55,732 bases of DNA from Verrucomicrobiota bacterium. Its GTDB lineage: Bacteria > Verrucomicrobiota > Verrucomicrobiia > Opitutales > Opitutaceae. Of this stretch, positions 19,429 to 29,700 are shown piece after piece; the first letter of the stretch is position 1; each line of letters starts with the position of its first letter. The notes under the pieces were generated by a model. The model saw only the letters and a program-made list of their open reading frames with translations. It was not told the origin of the DNA and did not search any database. The stretch lies in assembly GCA_016235555.1 (NCBI GenBank), contig JACRKC010000003.1, positions 1-55,732 on the forward strand, given 5' to 3'. Both the position numbers and the translations under genes were made by a program.

Positions 19429-22290
19429 ATGAGTTCGTCCCTTGCCCGTCAGGAGGCCTTGTTTCACGCCGCACTCGACCTCGCCAAAACGGCGCGGGCC
19501 GGGTTTCTCGCCCGCGAGTGTGGCGACGACCCGGTGCTCCGCGCTCGCATCGAGCGGCTGCTGGCCGCGCACGAAAAATCGGCCGACACCCTGGAGCCCC
19601 CGCTGTCCATCTCCGCCGCCGAGTCCGCCCCCCTGCCCGCCAGTATCGAGGTCCCGGGCACGCGGATCGGACGCTACACCTTGGTGGAGAAAATCGGCGA
19701 GGGTGGCTGCGGCAGCGTCTGGCTCGCCGAGCAGGACGACTTCGGCCGGCGCCGCGTCGCGCTGAAACTGGTGAAGCTGGGCATGGACACGGCCGACGTC
19801 ATCGCCCGCTTCGAAGCCGAGCGCCAGGCCCTCGCCCGGATGGATCACCCCCACATCGCGAAGGTGTTCGACGCCGGCGCCACCGGGACCGGCCGGCCGT
19901 ATTTCGTCATGGAATTGGTGCGCGGCATCCGCCTCACGGACTACTGCGACCAGCAGGCGTGCCCGCTGGCGGAGCGGCTGCGCCTCTTCATCGATGTCTG
20001 CCACGCCGTCCAGCACGCGCACCAGAAGGGCGTCATCCACCGCGACCTGAAGCCGTCCAACATTCTTGTCGCGCTCCACGACGGCACGGCGGTGCCCCAG
20101 GTGATCGACTTTGGGATCGCCAAGGCCACGCACGGCCGCCTCGGCGGCGAGGCCCGCGCAACCGCGTTCGACCAGTTCGTCGGCACACCCGCCTACGTCA
20201 GCCCCGAGCAGGCCGACGCCAGCGAACGCGACATCGATACCCGCAGCGACGTCTACAGCCTCGGTGTCCTGCTCTACGAGCTGACGACCGGCGGCACCCC
20301 GTTTGCCGCGGAGACGCTGGCGCAGGCCGGGCTTGGCGAAATGCGCCGGCTGATTTGCGAAGTTGATCCACCCCGGGCCTCCCAACGCCTCGAACAACTC
20401 GAACCGGCCCGGCTGGCCGCCATCGCCACCGCCCGCCGCACCACCTCCCGCCAGCTCCTCGCTGCGGTGCGTGGCGATCTCGACTGGATCACCCTGCGTG
20501 GCCTGGAGAAAAACCGCAGCCGCCGATACCAGACCGCCGCCAGCCTGGCCGCCGATGTCCAGCGGCACCTCCGCCACGAGCCCGTCGAAGCCAGCCCGCC
20601 CCGGGCGGCCTACCTGCTGGGCAAGCTCGTCCGCCGCCATCGCGCGATGTTCGCCGCGGCCGCCATCGTCGCGCTCGCGCTCCTCGGCACCGCGATCGTC
20701 AGCCTCCGCCTCGCGCTGGCCGCCCGCACCGCCGAACGCCGCGCCGAGAGCGAGGCCACCGCCGCGAACCAGATGGTCGAATTTCTGCAACGCGACCTGC
20801 TCGCCCCCGATACGCCGGAGCAGACGCCCGTCTGGGATCTGCGTTGGCGCACGATGCTCGACCGGGCCGACGCCTCGCTCGAAGGCCGCTTCGCCGGCAA
20901 ACCGCTCGCCGAGGCCACGCTGCGCGAAACCCTCGCCGCGAGCTATCGCGCACTCGGCGATCACCCGGCCGAGGTCACCCAGCTCGCGCGCGCGTTCGCG
21001 CTCCGGCGCCAGGCCGGACCGCCCGACCAGCCGCCGTCGTTCGAAACCCAAAGCCGCCTCGCGGCCGCCCTCGACGCGACCGGCCGGTTCGTCGACGCCG
21101 AACGCCACGCACGCACCGCCCTCGCAGCCCAACGCCGTCTCGCCGGCCCGGAGCGCCCCGAGACCCTGCGCACGATGCAGGTGCTCGCGTCGATCCTGTG
21201 GAATCAAGGCCGCCTGCGCGAAGCCGCCGCGCTGCACAAGCAGACCTTCGATCTGCGGGAGCGCGTGCTCGGTCGCGATCACCCCGAGACCCTCGCCTCG
21301 ATGCAGGAACTCGCCCAGGCCTACCGCGGCTACGGTGAACTCATCTCGGCGCAACATTGGGGCCGCCGCGTGCTCGAGGCCAAGACCCGCGTGCTCGGCC
21401 CCGAACATCCGGCCACCATCATCGCACTCAACGGCCTCGGCATGACCCAGCGCGCGCTCGGCCAGCTCGACGACGCCGAGTCCCTGCACCGCCGCGCGCT
21501 CGATTTGCGCCGCCGCCTGCTCGGCCCCGAGCACCCGGACACGCTCATCTCCCAGACCAACCTCGCGTTCGTCTTCCAAGACCAGGCCCGTTACGAAGAG
21601 GCCGGGCGGCTCGATCGCGAAACCCTCGAGGTGAAACGCCGCACTCTCGGCTCCGACCACGCGAGCACGCTCAACTCGCTGAGCATTCTCGCCATCATCA
21701 CCCTCGCGCAGGGCCGCGCCGCCGAGGCGGTCGCGCTGCACGAATCCGTGCTCGCCACCCGCCGGCGCACCCTCGGCCCCGAGCACCCGGAAACCATCAA
21801 CTCGCTGCACCTGCTCGCGATCGCTCTCCGCGAAAACGATCGCATCGGCGACGCCACGTCGCTGTTCGCCGAGGCCCTCGCCTTGCGCCGCCGGGTGCTC
21901 GGCCCGCAGCACCCCGACACCCTCCGCACGCAGGAGGAGTTCGGCCGCGCCCGCCTGCTCGCGGGCGAATTCGCCGCCGCGCTGGAACTGCTCACCGACG
22001 TGCTCGCCGCGCGCGAGCAACCGTCGCCCCGCGCCTGGCGCACGGCCGCCGTGCGCAGCGAAGTCGGCGCCGCCCTCGCCGGTTTGCAGCGATTCGAGCT
22101 GGCCGAGCGCCACCTCCACGCCGCGCACCACGGGTTGCTGCACGCCGACGATCCGATTCCGCCCGCGCAGGCCGCCATCGTGCGCATCACCGCCACGCGC
22201 CTCGCGCAGCTCTACCGCCAGTGGAACAAGCCCGCGCAAGCCGAGCGCTGGGAGCGCCTCGCCACCACCGAGCCCACCGCCGCCCGCTGA
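19429..22290 (+). CDS. Ser/Thr protein kinase with TPR domain
   Basis: A 953-residue membrane protein. The kinase domain covers about residues 80-360: GEGGCGSVWLAE glycine loop, ALKLVK lysine, HRDLKPSN catalytic loop near 204, DFG near 227, and GTPAYVSPEQ activation segment. A single membrane segment follows (about 405-425, MFAAAAIVALALLGTAIVSL), then TPR repeats to the C-terminus (repeated ALRRRLLGPEHPDTL-type units with the GPEHP motif). This is the Pkn-type kinase that is almost always found with an ECF sigma factor in this phylum. The TPR part, probably outside the cytoplasm, could sense a ligand or partner protein. It overlaps nothing; the secreted protein gene follows after 79 bp. Confidence 0.92.
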   Translation: MSSSLARQEALFHAALDLAKTARAGFLARECGDDPVLRARIERLLAAHEKSADTLEPPLSISAAESAPLPASIEVPGTRIGRYTLVEKIGEGGCGSVWLAEQDDFGRRRVALKLVKLGMDTADVIARFEAERQALARMDHPHIAKVFDAGATGTGRPYFVMELVRGIRLTDYCDQQACPLAERLRLFIDVCHAVQHAHQKGVIHRDLKPSNILVALHDGTAVPQVIDFGIAKATHGRLGGEARATAFDQFVGTPAYVSPEQADASERDIDTRSDVYSLGVLLYELTTGGTPFAAETLAQAGLGEMRRLICEVDPPRASQRLEQLEPARLAAIATARRTTSRQLLAAVRGDLDWITLRGLEKNRSRRYQTAASLAADVQRHLRHEPVEASPPRAAYLLGKLVRRHRAMFAAAAIVALALLGTAIVSLRLALAARTAERRAESEATAANQMVEFLQRDLLAPDTPEQTPVWDLRWRTMLDRADASLEGRFAGKPLAEATLRETLAASYRALGDHPAEVTQLARAFALRRQAGPPDQPPSFETQSRLAAALDATGRFVDAERHARTALAAQRRLAGPERPETLRTMQVLASILWNQGRLREAAALHKQTFDLRERVLGRDHPETLASMQELAQAYRGYGELISAQHWGRRVLEAKTRVLGPEHPATIIALNGLGMTQRALGQLDDAESLHRRALDLRRRLLGPEHPDTLISQTNLAFVFQDQARYEEAGRLDRETLEVKRRTLGSDHASTLNSLSILAIITLAQGRAAEAVALHESVLATRRRTLGPEHPETINSLHLLAIALRENDRIGDATSLFAEALALRRRVLGPQHPDTLRTQEEFGRARLLAGEFAAALELLTDVLAAREQPSPRAWRTAAVRSEVGAALAGLQRFELAERHLHAAHHGLLHADDPIPPAQAAIVRITATRLAQLYRQWNKPAQAERWERLATTEPTAAR

Positions 22291-22369
22291 CGGTGCACCA
22301 CAATTTTTTCGCACGGCCATGAGCCCTGTTGCGAAAATCTTGCGCCATGTTGGGACAGCCACCTCCCAC

Positions 22370-25300
22370 ATGCATCACTCCACGTCACGTCTTCCGCTTC
22401 ACCTCGTCGCTCTCTGTCTGCTGCTCCTCGCGTCGCTTTCGCCCGGCCGCGCCGCCACCACGATCGACATTTCCAGCGAAGCCGTCCGCTCCGGCGTGCG
22501 CCGTTTCGGCATCGGTCTTGCCCAGCACAACTATTACGACTCGCACCAGATGATGAAGGAACTGCTGTTCCGGAATCCGGGGTTCGAAGGCATGTTGTTT
22601 CAATCGGTCGTGCGGCTCGGCCCGGGCGCCACCGCGGACCGCGTGATCGAGGATGCCGCGTTCACCCAATGGCCCTCCGGCTTTTGGGCCGGCGCCACCT
22701 ACGAGATCATCTGGTCCTCCTCCGGCGCCAAGGGCCGCACCGGCACGATCCTCACTTCGATCGCCCCAAACCGCACCGGTCCGCCCAACGATTCCGCGGG
22801 CAGCACCCAAGGCACCACGTATGTCTTCGGCGACTCCGACGGCACCCGGTTGCCCGCCGAGGGCGACTACATGGTGTTGCGCAAAACCCACTCCGGCGGC
22901 ACCGGCGGCGGCGCGGCGTTCTCGAGCTGGCAGGTCACCGCCAATGGCGGCGGCACCGTCACGACCGAGGCCACCGACCTGCCACCGCGCCCGGCGAACT
23001 ATCCCGCCGCGCTCCCGTGGAGCCGCCAATGCGCCCGGCTCGACGCTGCCGCCGCCGGCCGGCAGGCGGGCGTGAGCGGGCAATTCGACACCTTGCAGGG
23101 CTTCGTCCGCCTGCGCGGGCAGTTGCGGCTCGCGTTTCGCGCCAAAGGCATCGGCGGCGCCAATCGCGTGCAGGTCTCCGTGCAACGCGGCTCCCAGGCT
23201 CACTATCTGAACCAGACCGTGCAGCTCACCAGCGAATGGGCCGACTACACGATCCCGTTTCCGCAAATCCTGAACGAACCCGAATCAGTTTCGGGCCTCG
23301 TCAACGTCGCGTTCTCCGCCACCGGCCAGAGCGCCCTGCTGCTCGACGATGTCAGCCTCCGCCAGACCGACAGCGACGCGGCCAACCCCACCGAATTTCG
23401 CGACGAGGTCGTCGCGGCGATCGCCGGCCTCCGCCCCGGCATCCTGCGCTACGTCAACTGGCAGGACCTCGGCAACTCGCTCGACAACTCCCTCGCGCCC
23501 GTCTTCGCCCGCCAGCGCAGCGGCTACAGCGTCTACGCCACGAGCGAGGCGAACATGATGCCGGGGCTCCACGAATTTCTCGTCCTCTGCGAACACCTCG
23601 GCACCGAGCCGTGGTATTCGATGCCGGTGCCATTCTCCACCCGAGAAACCGCCAACCTCATGGAATACCTCGGTGGTCCCACCACCACCCCCTACGGCGC
23701 CATCCGCGCGGCGCTCGGCCATCCCGCACCCTGGACCGGTGTGTTCAGCCGCATCCATCTCGAATTCGGCAACGAGAATTGGAACAACTCCGCCTACCGC
23801 GGCGGCGCCATCACCGCGCCCGTGCCCTGCGGCAATCGTGCCAGTGAACTCTTCGGCGTGATCAAGAGTTCGCCCTACTACTCGGCCACCCAGTTCCAAT
23901 GCCTGCTCGGCGGGCAGACCGCCAACCCCGGCCTCAACCTCCAACTCCACAACGCCTCCGCCCTGCACGACTCTCTGAACCTCGCGCCTTACCTCTCCTC
24001 GCGCGTCGACAGTTTTGCCAACAACGAGGAATTGTTCGGGCCGCTCTTCGCCGAGCCCGAATGGTGGTCCAACAATCCCTCGCCCACCTCCGGCCTCATG
24101 CGTCTCAATCTGAACAACGTTCAAGCCACGAGCCGCCCCGTCCCGCTCACCATCTACGAGGTCAACCTCCACACCACCCAGGGTAGCATCACGCAGTCGG
24201 CCCTCGACACCTACACCCCGTCGGTCGGCGCCGCCCTCGCCGTGATGGACCACATGCTCGTCATGCTCCGCGAGCTGAACTGCCGCGACCAGTTGTTCTT
24301 CTCCCTCGGCGGACATCGCACCGCCTGGACCGCCACCGACAACACGGCCCGCACCAGCGCGCTCTGGGGCGCCACCATCGACATGGGCAAGGCCAACCGT
24401 AAACGCCCGCACTACCACGCCCTCCAACTCGTCAACGACGTCCTCGCCGGCGACATGCTCCGCACCGCCCACACCGGCGACAATCCCACCTGGAACGTCA
24501 CCAACCAGAACCGCGTCACCTTCACCGGCGCCCACCACCTCCAGAGCTTCGCCTTCCGCTCCGGCAACCAACGCTCGCTCGTCCTCTTCAATCTCCACCG
24601 CACCGACGCCCTCGCCGTCAATTTCACCGGCGCGCGCCCTCCCTCCGGCACCGTAACCCTCCGCCGCCTCACCTCCGCCAATATCACCGACCACAACGAG
24701 ACCGCCGACGTCGTGCGCCCTGTCACCACCACGATCGACGCCTTCGACTCCACGCAAAGCCTCACGCTCCCTCCCTTCTCGATGAGCGTGCTCCAGTGGA
24801 ACTCCACCGGCACCACCACGCCGCCCGCCACGGCCGCCGCCCCGCAGATCGCCACCCAACCCCAAAGCCAGACCGTCACCGTCGGCGGCACGACCAGTTT
24901 CTCGATCGGCGCCACCGGCACCGGCCTCACCTACCAATGGCGCGTCAACGGCACCGCCATCGCCTCCGCCACCGCCGCCACGCTCTCCATCACCAACGCC
25001 CAAGCCACGCACGCCGGCACCTACACGGTCGTCGTCACCAACGCGGGCGGCAGCGTCACGAGTTCCAACGCCACCCTCACGGTCAATCCCGCCACCCCGC
25101 CCCCGCCGCCGCCAGCACCCGTTTCCCCACCTGCCACCACCCCGACCACGCCCACCACGCCGCCGACCACGGCGGCATCAGCCCCCACGATCACCCGTCA
25201 GCCTCAATCCCAGACGCTGCGTGTCGGCGATTCCCTCACGCTCTCTCTCAGCGTCACCGCCTCGCCGGCCCCGACGTTTCAATGGCAACGCAACAGCGCC

Positions 25301-26506
25301 GCCCTCGCCGGCGCCACCTCCGACACCTTTCAACTCGCCGCCGTCCGCGTCGAGGACGCCGGCACCTACACTTGCATCGTCACCAACTCCGCCGGTTCCG
25401 TGACCAGTTCCCCCGCGACCATCACCGTCTCCGTCCCACCCCCGATTGTCACCGCCGCGCCGACGATCTCCACGCCACCCGCCAGCCTCGTCGTCGACGT
25501 CGGCCAGACGGCCGCTTTCTCCGTCACCGCTTCGGGCACACCCGCGCCGTCCTACCAATGGCGCCGCAACGGCACCGCGCTCACCGGTGCCACCAACACC
25601 TCCTTGAGCATCACCGCCACCCGCGTCGACGACGCGGGCAACTACGACTGCGTCGTCACCAATTCCGCCGGCACCATCACCAGCGCCGTCGCCACCCTCA
25701 CCGTGCGCACCGGCCCCCGCCTCACGAACCTTTCCATCCGCACGACGATCTCGCCCGATCAACCGCTGATGCTCGGACTCGTCGTCACTGGCTCCGCCCG
25801 CGATGTGCTCGTGCGCGCGATCGGCCCCGGCCTCGCCCGCTTCGGCGTCGCCGGTGTGCTGCCCGATCCCCGCCTCGTCCTCACCGGTGGCGGCGCGACC
25901 ACCGGCTCCATCACCAACGACAACTGGGAGCAAGGCGGCGCCGACGCCGCGATCTTCCAGCGCGTCGGCGCGTTTCCCCTTTCCCCGGGCAGCCTCGACG
26001 CGGCCATCGCACGCCCGTTCCCCGCGCAGACCTACACGGCGACGGTCACCGACTCCAGCGGTCAGGCCGGCGTCGCGCTCGTCGAATGCTACGATGCCGG
26101 CGGCACCGGCACCGGCCGCCTGGTCAACCTCGCCACCCGCACCCGCCTCGCCGCCGCCGGCGACACCGTGATCTGCGGGCTGTCCGTCGCCGGCGACGGC
26201 GCCCAGTCCGTGCTCATCCGTGCCATCGGCCCTTCGCTCCGCCAATTCGGCGTGACCGACCCGCTGCCCGCACCGCGCCTCGTCGTCTTCGACTCCGCCG
26301 GCAACCGCCTCGCCGACACCGCCCGCTGGTCCCCGGAACTAAGCCCGACGTTCGCCCGGGTGGGCGCGTTCGCCCTTCCGTCGGGCTCGGCCGATTCCGC
26401 CACCGTGGTTCGCCTCGAAGCCGGCCGCAGCCTCACCGTGCAAGTCGGCGACACGACCGGCGGCTCCGGCGAGGTCCTGCTGGAAATCTACGAAGTGACG
26501 CCTTGA
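22370..26506 (+). CDS. Large secreted glycosidase-like protein with Ig domains
   Basis: A 1378-residue secreted protein. After a signal peptide (LHLVALCLLLLASLSPGRA) come a lectin-like beta region (to about 330) and a (beta/alpha)8-like domain that resembles GH51-type arabinofuranosidases: HLEFGNENWN puts a candidate acid/base at Glu469, and IYEVN a candidate nucleophile at Glu597. Three Ig-like domains follow (about 824-906, 937-1021, 1029-1112), linked by a Pro/Thr segment. The last 260 residues are two tandem copies of a domain (VLVRAIGPGLARFGV and VLIRAIGPSLRQFGV) common in verrucomicrobial secreted proteins. I took the ATG at 22370, which starts the signal peptide, over that at 22319. 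The substrate is not known; the catalytic assignment is an inference from motifs. Confidence 0.75.
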   Translation: MHHSTSRLPLHLVALCLLLLASLSPGRAATTIDISSEAVRSGVRRFGIGLAQHNYYDSHQMMKELLFRNPGFEGMLFQSVVRLGPGATADRVIEDAAFTQWPSGFWAGATYEIIWSSSGAKGRTGTILTSIAPNRTGPPNDSAGSTQGTTYVFGDSDGTRLPAEGDYMVLRKTHSGGTGGGAAFSSWQVTANGGGTVTTEATDLPPRPANYPAALPWSRQCARLDAAAAGRQAGVSGQFDTLQGFVRLRGQLRLAFRAKGIGGANRVQVSVQRGSQAHYLNQTVQLTSEWADYTIPFPQILNEPESVSGLVNVAFSATGQSALLLDDVSLRQTDSDAANPTEFRDEVVAAIAGLRPGILRYVNWQDLGNSLDNSLAPVFARQRSGYSVYATSEANMMPGLHEFLVLCEHLGTEPWYSMPVPFSTRETANLMEYLGGPTTTPYGAIRAALGHPAPWTGVFSRIHLEFGNENWNNSAYRGGAITAPVPCGNRASELFGVIKSSPYYSATQFQCLLGGQTANPGLNLQLHNASALHDSLNLAPYLSSRVDSFANNEELFGPLFAEPEWWSNNPSPTSGLMRLNLNNVQATSRPVPLTIYEVNLHTTQGSITQSALDTYTPSVGAALAVMDHMLVMLRELNCRDQLFFSLGGHRTAWTATDNTARTSALWGATIDMGKANRKRPHYHALQLVNDVLAGDMLRTAHTGDNPTWNVTNQNRVTFTGAHHLQSFAFRSGNQRSLVLFNLHRTDALAVNFTGARPPSGTVTLRRLTSANITDHNETADVVRPVTTTIDAFDSTQSLTLPPFSMSVLQWNSTGTTTPPATAAAPQIATQPQSQTVTVGGTTSFSIGATGTGLTYQWRVNGTAIASATAATLSITNAQATHAGTYTVVVTNAGGSVTSSNATLTVNPATPPPPPPAPVSPPATTPTTPTTPPTTAASAPTITRQPQSQTLRVGDSLTLSLSVTASPAPTFQWQRNSAALAGATSDTFQLAAVRVEDAGTYTCIVTNSAGSVTSSPATITVSVPPPIVTAAPTISTPPASLVVDVGQTAAFSVTASGTPAPSYQWRRNGTALTGATNTSLSITATRVDDAGNYDCVVTNSAGTITSAVATLTVRTGPRLTNLSIRTTISPDQPLMLGLVVTGSARDVLVRAIGPGLARFGVAGVLPDPRLVLTGGGATTGSITNDNWEQGGADAAIFQRVGAFPLSPGSLDAAIARPFPAQTYTATVTDSSGQAGVALVECYDAGGTGTGRLVNLATRTRLAAAGDTVICGLSVAGDGAQSVLIRAIGPSLRQFGVTDPLPAPRLVVFDSAGNRLADTARWSPELSPTFARVGAFALPSGSADSATVVRLEAGRSLTVQVGDTTGGSGEVLLEIYEVTP

Positions 26507-26548
26507 CCGGCGGCCGGCGATAAATCGATCCACGACGACGTGGGCGAT

Positions 26549-26658
26549 ACTCAAGCTGATGACAGTTCCCGCTTGCTCGGCTGTAGCGGCGGGCGTCCCT
26601 GCCCGCCGACGCTCGAGCGAAAACCCTGAACCGGCGGGCAGAGACGCCCGCCGCTACA
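26549..26658 (+). repeat. Family-1 variant, right end missing
   Basis: The left part (ACTCAAGCTGATGACAGTTC..TGCTCGGCTGTAG) matches family 1, but the inner stem-loops carry a different stem (CGGCGGGC/GCCCGCCG), with GTAG feet at 26583-26586 and an inverted mate ending CTACA at 26658. The right outer arm is absent. The pair lies between converging genes and could terminate both; the rest of 26507-26782 shows no gene. Confidence 0.65.
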
Positions 26659-26782
26659 CCGAGCCGGCGCGGGTGAACGCGCTCCTTCAGGCCCTTTCGA
26701 CGTTTTCTGCTTCCAGTTACGAAACGTGTCTGGACTTTGCAGCGCCGCCGCTCATCGGCGGGCCGCCAATCGTCCGGACGCG

Positions 26783-29700
26783 CTACCGCAGGAAATTCGC
26801 GCCCGTGTTCAGCGTGAGATTTTTCCAGAACTCCGACGAGTCCGGCTTGCTGACCGTGCCGCCGAGCGTGAACGGCGTGGCCATCAGGTAGTAGCCCTTC
26901 GGGTCGGTTTTGCCGGAGAGCTGGCGGGCCTTGTTGAGGCCCTGGGCCAGCTCGTTTTTCGCCGCGAGTTGCAGTTCGAGATGGAGCGGATTGTTGCCGA
27001 ACTCCCCACCCTTCTTGTGATCGATGCGGCCGTTGCCGGTGAGGCGCAGCGACGGCGACAACAGTTCGAGGGACTTCACCACGATCGCGGCATCGGCGCC
27101 GCGCTCGACTTGCACCGTGATGCCATCGAACTGGATGTCCTTCAGGAGCGAGACCAACTCCGACGTGCCCACGAGGCCTTCGGCGAGACGCTGCTGGCCC
27201 GCGAGGCCGGCCGCGAGACCGAGCAGGCCGGTGACGGCGGAAGTCGTCTCGGCCTTCTTGTTCAACGCGCGCAGCACACCCTTCGAACCCTTGAACTCAA
27301 ACTGCCCCGTCAACCGGTCGGCAAACTCGGGCAGGTTGGCCGCCGTGCCGTTGAATTTGCTCGTCACCGTGAACGTCGTCTCGATCGCCGGCGGCGTCGA
27401 CGGATCGGCGCGGCGCAGAAATTCGCCGACATTGAAGCCCGGCACGTCGACCGCGCCGACCAGTGCGTAAGGCCGCGCCTGCTTCACATCGAAACTGAGA
27501 ATGGTCGAGACCTTGAACGGATTGCCGTTCAGCTCGCCCGCCACGTTTTCGATCGTAAGCTTGTCGGGCCGCAGCGAGAGCGCGCCGCGCAGTCCTTTGA
27601 GGGCGATGCCGGGACCTTGTTTGATCGCTTTGAAATCGAGGTCGATGCGTCCGTTGAACCCCGCCCACACCGGCGTCGTGTCGCGTGCCGGCTGCGCGGC
27701 CGGGCGCGGTGTCGCAGGTGCGGCTGGACGCGGTGCCGGCGCAGGCACGGGCGCTTTCGTCATCGTCGCCGACGGCGGCGGCGCGCTCAGGGCGGCAAAC
27801 GCCTGCACGTCGTCCACGATCAACTGCTCGCCGCTGATGCGGCCCTCGAACGAAATCGCACCGGGCTTGAGGCCGACTTTCCCATCGATGAGCAGGTCGG
27901 AGCGGCGGCCGTCCTTCACGACGGCGAAGGGAATGCGGACGGGACCCGCGTTGTCCTTGTCGAGCGCTGCGTCGACCGAGAGTTCCATTCCGCCCAGCGG
28001 CAGCGCGCCTTCGCGGGCGACGAGGTTTTGGGCGGAAATGCTGAGCTTGACCTTCACGCCCTCGGCGAACGCGGCGTCATATTTCGCCGTGACCGCCCCG
28101 CGGGCCAGCGGCAACTGCGCCGCGAGTGCCGGCTGCTTCGCCAGCGCCGCAAAATCGGCCGAGAGCGCCCCGCGCCCACTGGCGCGCAGTGTCTTGCCCG
28201 GAGTGACTTCCGCGGCGACCGACGCGGTCACGAGCGGCGTGGCGCCCTGGCGCAGTTCCAGTTTCTGAACGTCAGCCGAGAGCGTCCCACCCTTCCACGT
28301 GGCCTTGAGATCGGTCGTGAGGTCGGCGGCGCGCAACCACTCTTGTCCGGCGAGCGCGACTGTCGCGCCTCGCACGGTCAGCGGCTCGACCGCGCGCACG
28401 GTGAGCGCATCCGCTCCCGCGATGCCGACTTCGAGTGCGCCCGCGGCCAACTGCCCCGCCAGCTTCGACTGCGCGACGAACGGCTCGACCCACGCCAGCG
28501 GCAGCTCGCCCCAGCGCACGCGCGCGGCCGGCGCGGCGGCATCGGGCGCGGAAAGCTTCTGCGCCTTCAGGTCGATCGTCAGCGGCTGGAGCGCCTCGAC
28601 GGCTGCGAGCACGCCGGCGCCTTCGCGGTCCGCTTGCACCTTGAGCGCCGAAAGCTGCAGCGCGTTGCCTTCGAGGCGGCCCTTGGCGTTGACGGCGACC
28701 GCGAGCGGGCCGGTCGGGACCGGGAGATACGGTTTGATGAGCGCGGCGAGGCGGCCGGTGAGCTGCGCGGAGAACGCGGTGGCCGGTTTCGCGCCGCTGC
28801 TGATTTCGGCGGAGAGCGCGCCGCCCAGCGTGTCGCCGTCGGGCGTCGTGATGGAGAGCTTTTGCGCGTCGGCCACGATGCGCGCAGCCGTGTAGTCGAC
28901 GCTCGGGCTGACGGAGAGCGTCACGCGATCCACAAGCGTGTTCTGGCCTTCGCGCACGGTGACCGCGCGAATCACGAGGGGCTCGACCGCGCGCGCCTTC
29001 ACGCGGCTGCCGTCGAGTTCGGCCTCGACCACGAACACGCCCGAGACATCGCCGCCGGCGATCGTGCGCGGCTTCACCACGGGCTGCGCCCACGCGAGCG
29101 GCAGTGCGGTGATCGCCACGCGCGCGAGTTCGGCGCCGGGTCGCTCGGGCGTGAGGCGCTGGTCTTTGAAATTGAACGAGAGCTTCTGCTGCGCGGCGAC
29201 CGCCACGAGCTTGCGGCCGTCGGCAGTGGCGACGTTGAGCTCGAGTTTGCCGAGCTGCGCCGATTCGCGCGATGCCCCGCCATCGAAGGCCGAGCTGATC
29301 TTCAGCACTCCGATCGCGGCAAGTTCGGCGCCGAGTTTTTCGAGCTTGGACACCTCGCCGTTGAAGGCGCCGGCCGCCGTGGCGGCGCCCGACTGGATGT
29401 CGTAGGAAAACGTGCCATCGCCCTTCAACGCGAGTTCGGGCAGGCCGAATGCCGCCAGCACGTCGGCGAATTGCGCGCTGCGCACGGCGACGGACCACTT
29501 GCCGGCGAGGAGCGTTTTGCCCGCGGCATAGCCGGCCTCGACGTTGACCAACCGTTCGGCGGCACCGGCGCGCACGAGCGCGATGTCGGCGGAAATATTT
29601 TCGCCGGCGTTGGTCGCCGGCTGTTCGAGCTTCACCGCGAGCTTCACGTGATCCTTCGGCAGGTTCGGTCCGGTCGCCGCAGCATCGGCGTTCACCTCAA

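Noticed and set aside
18727-22371. Very long open frame on the minus strand opposite the sigma factor and kinase genes
   Set aside because: It has no recognisable domain and its composition (Gly/Ala/Arg/Glu-rich) is that of the complement of G+C-rich codons. The plus strand encodes clear families.
24841-25706. Regular repeats in the secreted protein that might look like a CRISPR or satellite
   Set aside because: The repetition is at protein level (three Ig-like domains) and the DNA units differ in sequence and length.
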